A stretch of DNA of 64,000 nucleotides from Marinobacterium aestuarii (GTDB taxonomy: Bacteria > Pseudomonadota > Gammaproteobacteria > Pseudomonadales > Balneatricaceae): NCBI RefSeq assembly GCF_001651805.1, contig NZ_CP015839.1, positions 3,534,001-3,598,000 of the forward strand. The letters run 5' to 3'. The notes under the pieces are model-generated. The model ran no database searches and was not told the DNA's origin. It worked only from the letters and a program-made list of their open reading frames with translations. This document shows, one piece after another, positions 44,003-52,908 of the stretch; the first letter of the stretch is position 1, and the number at the start of each line of letters is the position of its first letter. A program made the translations under genes and the position numbers.

Positions 44003-45433
44003 ATGCGCCTTTCCAGGCTTCTGTTTACTAAGCTGTGGCTTAGTAAATCAAAACAAAATCAGCGTTTACTCAACGCTACTCACCGATGCAATCATAGTGC
44101 CCTGGGCGGCATTCGCACTAAGGCAACAGCGAACGTTGCTCGGCGCCGATTGCTGTGGACCCCGCTGACATTAGCGACCATGGCTCTGATGCTCACCAGT
44201 CCTGTACAGGCGGGCAAGCCCACAACGAAGGGCAAGCAGGACACAACGGGGGCGACTTATACGCCGCTGAGCCTCACAGTAGAGGACTACTATTTCCGCT
44301 ACGGCCCAAGACCAGAAAATTGCTTGGGTGAAGACGATGAATTGGACTGGAAAGCGATCGGCGGTCTGAAGCCAGGTGAAAGCTTCACGTTCACTCCACA
44401 ATACCCCGGCTGCCAGAGCCACCCGGCTGCAATCACGGTCAACCTCTCCTGGGAGGGTTCCGAACTCGTCTTGTCCAGCGCAGCGCCGGATGCAGACATG
44501 CAGAGCGAGGATCCGGGCCAAAAAGGCAGGGAAATTATCGCTCCCTCGGTGGCCAACCGGGCACAGCTGTGCATGTTCCCCACGTACAGCTCGAACGACG
44601 AGTTTTACAGCGTAACCGTAACCAATGTTGGCACGTCCAACGCCAACAACATCGTGCTAGACGGTCGTAGCGATAATGACTGGGCCATCAAATTTTACAA
44701 TCGTTGCATGAATGCCGATGCCGACAATGACGGCTGGAACGACAGCCTCGAACACTCCATTTCAACGCTGCTGTACTCGGTTGGTTATGTCGATGGCGTC
44801 TACCAGCCTTACATCCTCTGGGGCAGCAACTATCTGAAAGCCAAAGCTGATACCAGTGCAGCGGATGACGAAGTCGACAGCTCTCCCGTCGACTTCAATG
44901 ACGACGGAGTAATAAACAACCTCGATGTCGAAGAGATCAGCTGGTATCTCGGCGAAGGAAACGGCATCCCCCAAAGCCAGATCAGCCCTAACCCCAGCAA
45001 TCCTGGCTATCTGTGGACCAACGCCCGGGAATGGCGCCGCTACGATGTGGACGGTGATGGCTATGTCGGGCAGTCCGACATCGATATCGTCTTGACACTG
45101 GTGGGACGCCCAATGCCAATGAGTGAGGACGTCATCGTGCCGACTGGACGAGTGATGGAACCGGAAGGCGGCAGCGTTCCCAAGGGCACCTATTATCAGA
45201 TCAAAGGTCACGTCTGGGACAACGCCGCCGTAACAAAGGTCGAGTATCTGGTTGATGGACGAGTTCTGTGCTCCGCTACCGACCCGGTACCCAGCTTCGG
45301 CTACACCTCTGCGTTCCATACCTGCTGGTGGGACGTTCCCAAACGACAGGGTTTATATGAACTCTCGATCAGGGTCTATGACGCGGCGGGAAATGTATCG
45401 ACCAGTGACGGACTTGTTGTCTCGGCAAACTGA
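44003..45433 (+). CDS. secreted protein with dockerin-like repeats and Ig-like domain
   Basis: A 476-residue exported protein, ATG with AGGAGAG upstream. The signal peptide is unusually long: the hydrophobic core is at about 50-70 (LLWTPLTLATMALMLTSPVQA) behind a basic N-region of some 48 residues. The mature part holds a beta-rich region (75-235), calcium-binding EF-hand/dockerin-type loops (DADNDGWND; DFNDDGVINNLDVEE; DVDGDGYVGQSDID) and a C-terminal Ig-like module (GTYYQIKGHVWDNAAVTKVEYLVDG). No catalytic motif was recognised. Its place inside the gsp locus suggests it is exported by this type II system and calcium-stabilised. Expression is probably governed by the c-di-GMP riboswitch just upstream; a terminator follows. 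Confidence 0.85.
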   Translation: MRLSRLLFTKLWLSKSKQNQRLLNATHRCNHSALGGIRTKATANVARRRLLWTPLTLATMALMLTSPVQAGKPTTKGKQDTTGATYTPLSLTVEDYYFRYGPRPENCLGEDDELDWKAIGGLKPGESFTFTPQYPGCQSHPAAITVNLSWEGSELVLSSAAPDADMQSEDPGQKGREIIAPSVANRAQLCMFPTYSSNDEFYSVTVTNVGTSNANNIVLDGRSDNDWAIKFYNRCMNADADNDGWNDSLEHSISTLLYSVGYVDGVYQPYILWGSNYLKAKADTSAADDEVDSSPVDFNDDGVINNLDVEEISWYLGEGNGIPQSQISPNPSNPGYLWTNAREWRRYDVDGDGYVGQSDIDIVLTLVGRPMPMSEDVIVPTGRVMEPEGGSVPKGTYYQIKGHVWDNAAVTKVEYLVDGRVLCSATDPVPSFGYTSAFHTCWWDVPKRQGLYELSIRVYDAAGNVSTSDGLVVSAN

Positions 45434-45444
45434 CAGAATTGAAC

Positions 45445-45472
45445 AAGGGCGGGATTATCCCGCCCTTTTTAA
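45445..45472 (+). terminator. intrinsic terminator after the secreted-protein gene
   Basis: AAGGGCGGGA-TTA-TCCCGCCCTT is a perfect 10-bp stem followed by TTTTT. It ends the plus-strand unit and may also serve, less well, the convergent gene. Confidence 0.92.
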
Positions 45473-45495
45473 TATCACCCTGAAACTATTTTGTT

Positions 45496-47583
45496 TTAGG
45501 GGTCAACTACGATGGTGCAGGTATAGGTCGCCTGAGTCTCGAAGTTGAGACTGCTGGAAGTCTCGCTGTCGCCATCGAACAGATCGGTTTCAGCGATAAC
45601 GGTACCGACACCTTCGCCAGTACAGCTAACGGTCGCTTTGGTTGCACCATGACCATCCATTGGCAACGAATCATAGCTGATGGTGAACTTGCCAAGCGGG
45701 GTGTTGTGGAAGCTTACGGTATCCTCGTCACCACTACCACAGGTGGCATCACCGGTCACTTCCACATTCTTGGCACTTTCACCGGCATAACCAGTTGGCG
45801 CGGTTTCCTCAACCTTGTAAGTGTCACCGACATTGAGATCAGCCAGGCAAGCTACGCCATTTACATCCGTGACTTGCGTACCCACAAGCTGGTCCTCGTC
45901 GTCATAGATGTTGAAGGTAACGCCAGGATGCGCAATCGTTGTCGGGTCACCATTAACGTCCTTCGTGGTTTTAGTGATTTTGATAGCTCCGGGTTTCCGC
46001 TCGTTCTCGAAAATCAGATTGACATCAGCATCGGCTGGCGTTGTCTCGGTGCGGGTGGCACAGGTTTCGAATACCGCAGATGTCGAGGCGTCAGAAGCGC
46101 CAAAATAGCCTTCAGGCACCGTCGTTTCACTTACGGTATAACTGACGACATCCAGCGAAGCATTCTTGATCGGCAGGCCATCAACACAGTGATAACCCGT
46201 CGGGCTTTCTGTCAAAGTAACCGGTAATGAAACATCACTTTGATCGGGAGTGTCGGAAATCACCTCGAATACAGCCCCAGCCAGCGCAGCACCGTCATCA
46301 TCTGCCTTTTTCACCAGGATGGAACCCAGTCGCCGGTTGGTGAATTCCACTTCAGTTACCGGGATCGCAGGATCAACTTCGAAACACTGCGGGTCAGATC
46401 CGATATAGTTGGGCGGCACCACTGTCTCTTTCGCACAATAAAGCCCGGCAAAGATATCGGTGATTTGACATGTACCATTAGCCAGCGTTGTACATTTGAC
46501 TGTCTCGCCAGCGCCATCCAAAAGTACAGTGTCAGGCGTTGCACCGTCCAGATTGAAGGTTCCCGTCGGCGCATTGTCGTTATAGATGGTGAACTCGGCA
46601 CCTTCCAATACGGTACCAGCATCATCTTTCTTGATAATTTTTACAGTAGCGCAGTTGGTAATATCGACAGATTCAGGCGGAATAAAGTCTTTCAAGGCCG
46701 CGGTGAAAGAGTCGGACGAGCGGCTCTTCAGATAAACGCTACCGAAGCTTATACACTCTTCTGAACCCACTATCCCGGTCAGATTAAACTGTGCCTCACC
46801 AAAGGTTCGCGCATCGAGCCCGGCACCCTCATCGAGGCCGTCGGCGTCAGCATGCAGAATGGAGACATTGTTAATCGAACCCGCTGCCAGATTGGCCGCA
46901 GACAGGTTTTGTTTTTTACCCCAGCAAGGAAATTTGTTGGTCGCCTCGCATACTGTACTTGCCGCCGCGCCACCAGCGCTGGCTGCCGTTATCCACTGGG
47001 ACAGGAAGAGCTCAGGCTTGGTCCCGCCATTTGCCAGGTCGTACTGCAGCAACAGGTCGTCCGCGGTACGTATCGGCGTTACGCCATTGGCTGATACAAC
47101 ATCCGACTGGTTGAACTCGAAGTCCATGTTCGTGGTGCCGTTCGGGTCCTGTACTCGGGTCCAGAATACGTTGACGAAAGTATCACCATCCTCTTCGACA
47201 TAGATCCCGAATTTTTTCAGATCGCTTTTGTTCGGTGGAACACCCCCTGCAACAACGCTCGGCACTGCAGTGTCCTCGGAGGTTCCCTGACCGAAGGCAC
47301 TGTCATCGGTCTTGTTACCGATAGTGATATCCTCGTCCGGAACTACGGTAACGCCGCTGGTCAATACTCCACCGGCATCCGTCCAGTCGATCCTCCCCAT
47401 ATCGTCCAGCTTGATATTCGCGCCGGGGTCTCCAGCTGTAAACGATCTTTCAATTTCAAAATCGCTGCCTGTCAGTGTTACGAGCGGATGCGCCGCCCAA
47501 ACCACCGTCGATAATGCGCCGAGGCCAATTACCGCACCGAGCAAAGATCGCGTCAGTTTATTTCCGCTTCGAAGTAGTTTCAT
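45496..47583 (-). CDS. secreted SpaA/Cna-B repeat protein
   Basis: The ATG at 47583 has GGAGG upstream; a TTG at 47598 is rejected. The 695-residue product has a signal peptide (LTRSLLGAVIGLGALSTVVWA), an N-terminal domain of about 280 residues I do not recognise, three SpaA/Cna-B-type repeats (about 313-417, 419-527, 533-628) and a small C-terminal domain. Each repeat shows the Lys (VKIIKKDD; ILVKKAD; IKITKTT), Glu (CAKETV; TVSETT; KVEETA) and Asn (EFTNRR; IFENER; SFHNTP) of isopeptide-forming domains. Such repeats are typical of Gram-positive pilins and adhesins; here there is no LPXTG or other anchor, and Cys pairs are frequent. Export by the neighbouring type II system is likely. The gene is followed by the terminator at 45445. 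Confidence 0.88.
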   Translation of the reverse strand: MKLLRSGNKLTRSLLGAVIGLGALSTVVWAAHPLVTLTGSDFEIERSFTAGDPGANIKLDDMGRIDWTDAGGVLTSGVTVVPDEDITIGNKTDDSAFGQGTSEDTAVPSVVAGGVPPNKSDLKKFGIYVEEDGDTFVNVFWTRVQDPNGTTNMDFEFNQSDVVSANGVTPIRTADDLLLQYDLANGGTKPELFLSQWITAASAGGAAASTVCEATNKFPCWGKKQNLSAANLAAGSINNVSILHADADGLDEGAGLDARTFGEAQFNLTGIVGSEECISFGSVYLKSRSSDSFTAALKDFIPPESVDITNCATVKIIKKDDAGTVLEGAEFTIYNDNAPTGTFNLDGATPDTVLLDGAGETVKCTTLANGTCQITDIFAGLYCAKETVVPPNYIGSDPQCFEVDPAIPVTEVEFTNRRLGSILVKKADDDGAALAGAVFEVISDTPDQSDVSLPVTLTESPTGYHCVDGLPIKNASLDVVSYTVSETTVPEGYFGASDASTSAVFETCATRTETTPADADVNLIFENERKPGAIKITKTTKDVNGDPTTIAHPGVTFNIYDDEDQLVGTQVTDVNGVACLADLNVGDTYKVEETAPTGYAGESAKNVEVTGDATCGSGDEDTVSFHNTPLGKFTISYDSLPMDGHGATKATVSCTGEGVGTVIAETDLFDGDSETSSSLNFETQATYTCTIVVDP

Positions 47584-47676
47584 TTCCGCGCCCTCCAAGT
47601 TTCATTTGGGCATCATCGTTAAACCTCACTACGGCTAGTTGAGAGGTATGGATACGACGTATGTAGCCTTGATTTC

Positions 47677-49056
47677 TTACCATTTCCCCTCCTCGTTATA
47701 GGCAGACCAGATCGTTTCAAAGGCCTGCTGCAGTACCTGTTGAGCTACCGGACTATTCGTTTCCAGCAGCAAGGTATCAATCAAATCCAAACGCTGAGCC
47801 ATCTGCTCACGGGTCAGTTGTGGCATCGCGTAACGCACCCCGAAGAGAACCTGGTTTCCACCCGGCCCAAAGGAGATGAATTTGTTCACGGAATAAATAG
47901 CGGCCGGCGACGTATTTTGTGGCTCGTTTTTAACCTTGGCTTTTGGATTGTTGAATTGAACCTGATAGGTTCCGGCGATCGTCCAGGCGATCTCCCGCCA
48001 AAGCGCGTCGGGAATCTGTTGTTGATGCACAGTGTCCATCAGTGCCACCTGAGCCTCGGGGTATTCGGCAGACTGCGCCAGCAGTTGCAGCGCAAAACGG
48101 GCGCCAAGATTTGTGCGGGGTGAATCTAGTGCCAGACGATCCCGAAGACTGGATAGTCCCGTACCGTCTGGCAATCCAGCCAGTGTCACGGCGGCATAAC
48201 GCCCCCACCACATTTCCGGCACTTGCTCAAGATCGGGTATAAGACTGCTGTCGCCATAATTTTCAAATACCTGAAACAATGGAGCGATATCCCGGTCACT
48301 GTTGCCTTGAGCCGTTGCCAGTGACAGGGCTTCACGTGCAGATGACAGGATTTCTCTGTCATAAAGCCCGGGCCTGTACTCATCCAGGTACCGCCCCAAG
48401 GTTTGTATTTCGAGTGGATTGGTCGTGGCACGCAATTCCTCAAACCAGATAGCTTCCACCCCATTGCCACCAATACGATGCAGTACCTCAAACAGTGCCA
48501 GGCGCAGGGACGGAGGCTCGAGTTTTTCGGCTCCATCCCAAGCCCCTAAATCCACATCCAAAGAGCGCCTCAAGAATTGACGTATTGCTTCAATAGCGGT
48601 ACTGCCCTGGTCGACCAGCAGATCCAGGTCTTTCATTAAATTGTCTAAATCAAAAGAAGTCAGGGTCCACGCAGGGCGTTGCTGTAACAACGCAAGACGC
48701 TCAATTACCTTATCCGCAGTACGGCTTTGTCCTGAGTTGTCTGCCAGTTCGGTATCAAGGTAGCGGTGCGACGCACTCCTACTCTCTTGTTTCTGTCCCA
48801 GCGGCGCTGGCAATATTGTCGTTGTCGATTGCGAGCTCCGGATGTTTGTGGCGGAAGCCGCTGCCGAATCGCCATCTGAGTGGAGCAGAGTATCTGGGCC
48901 CGGTGCGCCAGCCTGATCAAACCAGATATATATCGAAAGTCCGGCCACCAGAATCAGACCCAGCAGATCCCACACATCGATTAGATGGCTTTGAGTAGAA
49001 CCGGAGTAACTCCCAGCTTTCTTGTCGGCGCCATTAATTACGTTGTTAAGAAACAT
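47677..49056 (-). CDS. membrane-anchored helical-repeat protein of unknown function
   Basis: A 459-residue protein I do not recognise. A short cytoplasmic N-terminus is followed by one helix (about 27-46, VWDLLGLILVAGLSIYIWF) and a Ser/Thr-rich linker; residues 110-459 are mostly helical and resemble HEAT/ARM-type repeats (GLPDGTGLSSLRDRLALDSPRTNLGARFALQLLA). The large domain should lie in the periplasm. The gene is 93 bp upstream of the Cna-B-repeat gene on the same strand and may be co-transcribed with it. It has a near-perfect sigma-54 promoter at 49116-49131. A role in handling or assembling the secreted repeat protein is a guess from position. Confidence 0.8.
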   Translation of the reverse strand: MFLNNVINGADKKAGSYSGSTQSHLIDVWDLLGLILVAGLSIYIWFDQAGAPGPDTLLHSDGDSAAASATNIRSSQSTTTILPAPLGQKQESRSASHRYLDTELADNSGQSRTADKVIERLALLQQRPAWTLTSFDLDNLMKDLDLLVDQGSTAIEAIRQFLRRSLDVDLGAWDGAEKLEPPSLRLALFEVLHRIGGNGVEAIWFEELRATTNPLEIQTLGRYLDEYRPGLYDREILSSAREALSLATAQGNSDRDIAPLFQVFENYGDSSLIPDLEQVPEMWWGRYAAVTLAGLPDGTGLSSLRDRLALDSPRTNLGARFALQLLAQSAEYPEAQVALMDTVHQQQIPDALWREIAWTIAGTYQVQFNNPKAKVKNEPQNTSPAAIYSVNKFISFGPGGNQVLFGVRYAMPQLTREQMAQRLDLIDTLLLETNSPVAQQVLQQAFETIWSAYNEEGKW

Positions 49057-49115
49057 AACTTACTCTATCTAGTAGTCAGCGAACTGCATCACAGGTGCTG
49101 TTCGTTACTAACTTA

Positions 49116-49131
49116 GGCAAGGGCCGGGCCA
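49116..49131 (-). promoter_or_regulatory. sigma-54 promoter
   Basis: Read leftwards, TGGCCCGGCCCTTGCC matches TGGCACG-N4-TTGCA at every position except two (A5 to C, last base C). It lies 60 bp before the start of the helical-repeat gene; the predicted start of transcription is near 49104. A VpsR-like sigma-54 activator is encoded at 41301. Confidence 0.8.
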
Positions 49132-49403
49132 TATCCATAAGCCATTGAAAATAAAAAAAATAATTGCCACTCAATGTGTATTGTTGAACCCAGACCGTAA
49201 AGCTGGGCTTACATAAATACGCAAAAATCACCTAAGGCATTGTATTTAAACAAAATAATTAAAAATACGGTTGTAAGCGTGACGATACATGCCTGTACAG
49301 GCAGCTTTGACAGGACACAAATACAGCGGGGAGCCGACGCAGGATTCTTCGATCGGTAGGTGATTGTACTTTATGGATTTTTAATATTATCGACGGTGCA
49401 ACA
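49132..49403. other. AT-rich intergenic stretch
   Basis: No gene is seen between the sigma-54 promoter and the gspD terminator. The upstream part (49140-49270) is AT-rich and could hold the activator's enhancer sites and an IHF site, but I cannot point to a convincing one. Confidence 0.5.
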
Positions 49404-49436
49404 AAACTGAGCGCGCCCGTACCAGACAGGGCGCGC
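49404..49436 (-). terminator. intrinsic terminator of the gspE-D operon
   Basis: Read leftwards, GCGCGCCC and GGGCGCGC form a perfect 8-bp stem with a 10-nt loop (49436-49411), followed by TCAGTTTT. It begins 5 bp past the gspD stop. Confidence 0.75.
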
Positions 49437-49440
49437 AGGC

Positions 49441-51600
49441 CTAGTTGACCCTCGCGCCTCTATCCAGGGGTCTGGACTGCAGTTCAAGGCCGCGCAGCTT
49501 GTTGCGGTATTCGCGGGTGACCTCCCGCGCATCCGCCGTATCGGTGACGGCCGTGGGCGTAATCATGACCACCAGTTCGGTGCGCTGGGTGCTCTTGCCG
49601 CGGCTGCCAAAGGCCCAGCCCAGCAGTGGCACATGCCGCAGATAGGGTATGCCTTCCCCGCTGTAGGTGCGGTTTTCCTTGATCAGGCCGCCGAGCACCA
49701 GGGTTTCGCCGCTTTGCACGGCAACGCTGGTATTCACCCGGCGCTGGATAATGGTGGGCGAGTCGATACCCGAACTGGTGGTGCGATCGACATCGTTCAC
49801 TTCCTGGGTAATATCCAGTACCACCATGCCACCGGCATTCACCCGCGGTGTTACTTCCAGCAGTACACCGGTATCACGGTACTGAATTGTGCTGGTGGTA
49901 TTCCCAAGGTCACTGCTGGTATTGGTGGTCGATGAGGTTTGAATCGGCACCTGATCACCCACCTTGATCTCGGCGGTGTGATTATCCAGCACCATCAGGG
50001 TGGGCGAAGACACCACATTGAGGCGTGAATCCGTCGCCAGTACATTCAGCAATGCCCGGGTACTGGCGCCACTGATCACTTCGTAACTGCCGCTGCCGAT
50101 CACATCGGCCGCCGAGGAAATCGGGCTTTGCCCGACAGTACCGAAGCCCTTGGTGCCGCTGCCCAGATGGTTTTTGAAGAACCATTGCAGGCCGTACTGC
50201 AGTTCATCTTCCAGCGAGACTTCAACAATGGTGGCCTCAACCAGCACCTGCAGCGGCAGCACATCCAGCTTCTGTATGGCCTTGTGCACCTTGTCGTAAT
50301 CGCCGGGTGACGCCATGATCAGCAGGGCGTTGTTTTCGTTATCGGCGATAATGCTCACCTCACCCACATCGATATTGGCGGGCCCTGCGCTGGCTTCAGC
50401 CCTTGTGACGGTACCGTCTGCATCAGCGTCCGCCGCCGCCGTTGTGGCGGCGGCAGGCCTGCGTGCAGCATCCGCCTCGCGGGCCTGACGGTTGCGCCGC
50501 TGACCATCAAACAGCTGCCCGAGCATATCGGCCATGTTTTCAGCCCGTCCGTTCTGCACGTAATACACATACATGCCCAGCCCCTGGGCGCCTTCGCTGC
50601 GATCCAGCCGGGTGATCCAGGTCCTGGCATCCGACAGATATTTGCGCTGGGCGGTAATCACCAGCAACGCATTCAGCCGTTCGATAGGCATAAAACGCAC
50701 CATGCCTGCCAGAGGGCCGTCGGCAGCATCGCCAAAGATGGCGCCCAGCTCCGCCACCAGCACCTCGGCATCCACCGACTGCAGCCGGAACAGGCCCACC
50801 GACATGCCCTGCAGCTGATCCACATCGAAGGTTTTAATGGTATCGCGCAGGCTCACCAGCTCGCCCTGAGTACCGCCCAGTACCAGCAGATTGCGCCGTT
50901 CATCGGCCTCCATCATGCCCTGGCGCGGTTTCAGCGGTTCCAGTATCTTGAGCATTTCCTGGGCACCGATATAGCGCAGCGGCACCACCAGTATCTGGTA
51001 GCCTCGGTCCGCGCTCAGATTGCCCCGCAGGCTGATGGCGCCACCGTTGACGCTGTCGATGGGTACCACTTCATACAAGCCGTTGCGATCAATCAGGGCC
51101 GCACCGTTAACCTGCAGCAGCTTTTCCAGCGTCGGCACCAGCGCATCGCGGCTGATCGGCCGGCTGGTCTGCATGTTGACGACCCCGCGCACCTGATCAT
51201 CCAGAATGTAATTGGCCTGCAGAATATCCCCCAGAATGGTTTTCACCACCTCGCTGATCTCGGCACCCTGGAAGTTAAAGGTGATATCCCCCTCCGCCGG
51301 CGCCCCCTTGTCGTCGCTGCCGATATCAAAAAACACGCCATTGCCGCCATACAGCTCGGTGCGCGGTGCATCCTGGCCTTGCGGGACACCGGCCTCGGCG
51401 GCAAAACGCGTCGGTTCCGCCGAACTATCCAGCACCTTGCGACTCACTGCACTGGCCCCGCTGGGCCCGGCGTCGCGCTGAGCATCCGGATTGCGCCAGG
51501 GATTATCGAGCGCGTCCGGATTCTGCATGTCTTTCAGGGCGCAGGCACTCAGTGCCAGACAGGAGACCAGCAGCAGCGCGGTTTTGATGGCATTACTCAT
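49441..51600 (-). CDS. gspD: type II secretion secretin GspD (XpsD-type, lipoprotein signal)
   Basis: A 719-residue outer-membrane secretin. The N-terminus has a lipobox, LALSAC, with Cys at residue 20, so this GspD should be a lipoprotein like XpsD. Order: linker, N0 (ITFNFQGAEISEVVKTILGDILQ), N1 and N2 (VVPLRYIGAQEMLKILEPL; LFRLQSVDAEVLVAELGAIFG), N3, then the secretin core (EIKVGDQVPIQTSS, QYRDTGVLLEVTPRVNAGGMV, QSGETLVLGGLIKENRT, VPLLGWAFGSRGK). It is the last gene of the 11-gene operon, overlaps the gspC-like gene by 8 bp, and is followed by a terminator. Confidence 0.96.
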   Translation of the reverse strand: MSNAIKTALLLVSCLALSACALKDMQNPDALDNPWRNPDAQRDAGPSGASAVSRKVLDSSAEPTRFAAEAGVPQGQDAPRTELYGGNGVFFDIGSDDKGAPAEGDITFNFQGAEISEVVKTILGDILQANYILDDQVRGVVNMQTSRPISRDALVPTLEKLLQVNGAALIDRNGLYEVVPIDSVNGGAISLRGNLSADRGYQILVVPLRYIGAQEMLKILEPLKPRQGMMEADERRNLLVLGGTQGELVSLRDTIKTFDVDQLQGMSVGLFRLQSVDAEVLVAELGAIFGDAADGPLAGMVRFMPIERLNALLVITAQRKYLSDARTWITRLDRSEGAQGLGMYVYYVQNGRAENMADMLGQLFDGQRRNRQAREADAARRPAAATTAAADADADGTVTRAEASAGPANIDVGEVSIIADNENNALLIMASPGDYDKVHKAIQKLDVLPLQVLVEATIVEVSLEDELQYGLQWFFKNHLGSGTKGFGTVGQSPISSAADVIGSGSYEVISGASTRALLNVLATDSRLNVVSSPTLMVLDNHTAEIKVGDQVPIQTSSTTNTSSDLGNTTSTIQYRDTGVLLEVTPRVNAGGMVVLDITQEVNDVDRTTSSGIDSPTIIQRRVNTSVAVQSGETLVLGGLIKENRTYSGEGIPYLRHVPLLGWAFGSRGKSTQRTELVVMITPTAVTDTADAREVTREYRNKLRGLELQSRPLDRGARVN

Positions 51601-52309
51601 TCAGAGTCTCCTTCACGGATTCGGCTTGCTGTTCCAGCTGGCGCGAGGCTTCGCGGGTGCGCTCATCCAGCGGCGCAGCCTCGCTATCAGCACGGGCCGG
51701 CGTCGCCTGTTCGGGCACGGCCGCCGGTGTGCTGTCTCTGGGCTCCAGCAGATCCAGCGTCACCTGCTCGTCCCCCGAGCCCATGACAACCGTTTCCAGA
51801 TTAATTTCATCCAGCACCCAGTTGGCATCCAGCGGCATGCCGGTACCCAGCCGCAGACGGCGTTCGCCATTGCGCTCCTTGAACAGCGCACGCACCTCGT
51901 CGCCCACCAGCACTATGCCGGTCAGTTTCCAGGTTTCCCGCAGCTCCTGGGCCGAACCACCGCTGGGCTCGCCCCCCTGGGGTCTGCGGCTGGAATGGAA
52001 CAGGGGGCGCTCCAGCATTTCGTCAAACTGACTGCGCGGCGCAAACGGCGGCAGTGCGACGGCGTCGCCTTCCAGCACCTCGGGCTCTGCCTGCATAGTT
52101 TCAGTTTGCTCGTTTTTCGCCTGGTCATTTTCAAGCGGCATGAACTCAGACGGATCGACCTCTGACTGCTGGGTCTCTGACTGCTGAGGCTGCGGTACCG
52201 CAGTCGGCAGTGCTTTATCTGTCTCCTGCGCGGCTTTCAGCGGCGTCGATACCAGCACTACCAACAGCGCCGGCGCCAGAGCATTAAGGTAACTGCGCCA
52301 CATGATCAT
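51593..52309 (-). CDS. type II secretion protein GspC/XpsN-like
   Basis: A 238-residue protein with a signal-anchor (about 8-26, LNALAPALLVVLVSTPL), an acidic, Gln-rich linker and a GspC-type homology region (about 105-190): FDEMLERPLFHSSRRP, WKLTGIVLVGDEVRALFKE, RLRLGTGMPLDANWVLDEI. It connects the inner-membrane platform to the secretin. No PDZ domain follows; instead there is a helical tail (ERTREASRQLEQQAESVKE). Its place between gspM and gspD is that of xpsN in the Xanthomonas xps cluster. It overlaps gspM by 4 bp (ATGA) and gspD by 8 bp. Confidence 0.85.
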   Translation of the reverse strand: MIMWRSYLNALAPALLVVLVSTPLKAAQETDKALPTAVPQPQQSETQQSEVDPSEFMPLENDQAKNEQTETMQAEPEVLEGDAVALPPFAPRSQFDEMLERPLFHSSRRPQGGEPSGGSAQELRETWKLTGIVLVGDEVRALFKERNGERRLRLGTGMPLDANWVLDEINLETVVMGSGDEQVTLDLLEPRDSTPAAVPEQATPARADSEAAPLDERTREASRQLEQQAESVKETLNE

Positions 52310-52908
52310 GGTGTTTTTTCCCGCGGTGCAAAGCCTGTCAGGTCAAAGCGAATATCCAGTGCCGGCACGGCCTGTACTTCAACCCGGCGGTTATTTCTGC
52401 GCGCCACCCGGCTTTGTCGGCGCGGATTGGCCAGTACCGTGATGTTCTCGGCGAACAGCGCCGGCTTGCCGGACTCCAGGCTATAAAACAGGTTGACCAG
52501 ATCATTGAGCTCGCCGCGCATATGCACCTGAATGGCGATGGTTTGCAAAGGCCCCGCCTCGGCCGATGTCAAAATCTGGGTACTGATGACCTGGCCACCA
52601 CCACGGCCGACCTGACTGTGCAGATACTGCTGCAAATGCGCCGCCGCCAGTGCAGGCTTGTTCTGCGGCAAGTAAAGATCGGTAACCGGTTCCGCCGCCC
52701 GCAAGGTTGCCAGGCGCGCCTCGTCATCGGCCAGCCCAGCCGCCAGACGCTGATAGATCGACAGCTGATTTTCCAGCGACTCGATGCGTTCACCGTAGCT
52801 CAAATAGCTGCCCAGCACCGGCTTGACAAGCAGCGCCACCAGCAGCACCAGTATCAGCAGCAGCCCCACCGCCAGCAGGCGACTGCGTTGCGGGCTCAGG
52901 CGATTCAT
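52306..52908 (-). CDS. gspM: type II secretion platform protein GspM
   Basis: A 200-residue bitopic protein: one N-terminal helix (about 10-32, LLAVGLLLILVLLVALLV), a coiled-coil stretch and a ferredoxin-like periplasmic domain (LPQNKPALAAAHLQQYLHSQV, QTIAIQVHMRGELNDLVNLFYSLESGKPALFAENITV). This is the short GspM_II/XpsM type. It binds GspL. It overlaps gspL by 4 bp and the gspC-like gene by 4 bp, so all are coupled. Confidence 0.9.
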   Translation of the reverse strand: MNRLSPQRSRLLAVGLLLILVLLVALLVKPVLGSYLSYGERIESLENQLSIYQRLAAGLADDEARLATLRAAEPVTDLYLPQNKPALAAAHLQQYLHSQVGRGGGQVISTQILTSAEAGPLQTIAIQVHMRGELNDLVNLFYSLESGKPALFAENITVLANPRRQSRVARRNNRRVEVQAVPALDIRFDLTGFAPREKTP

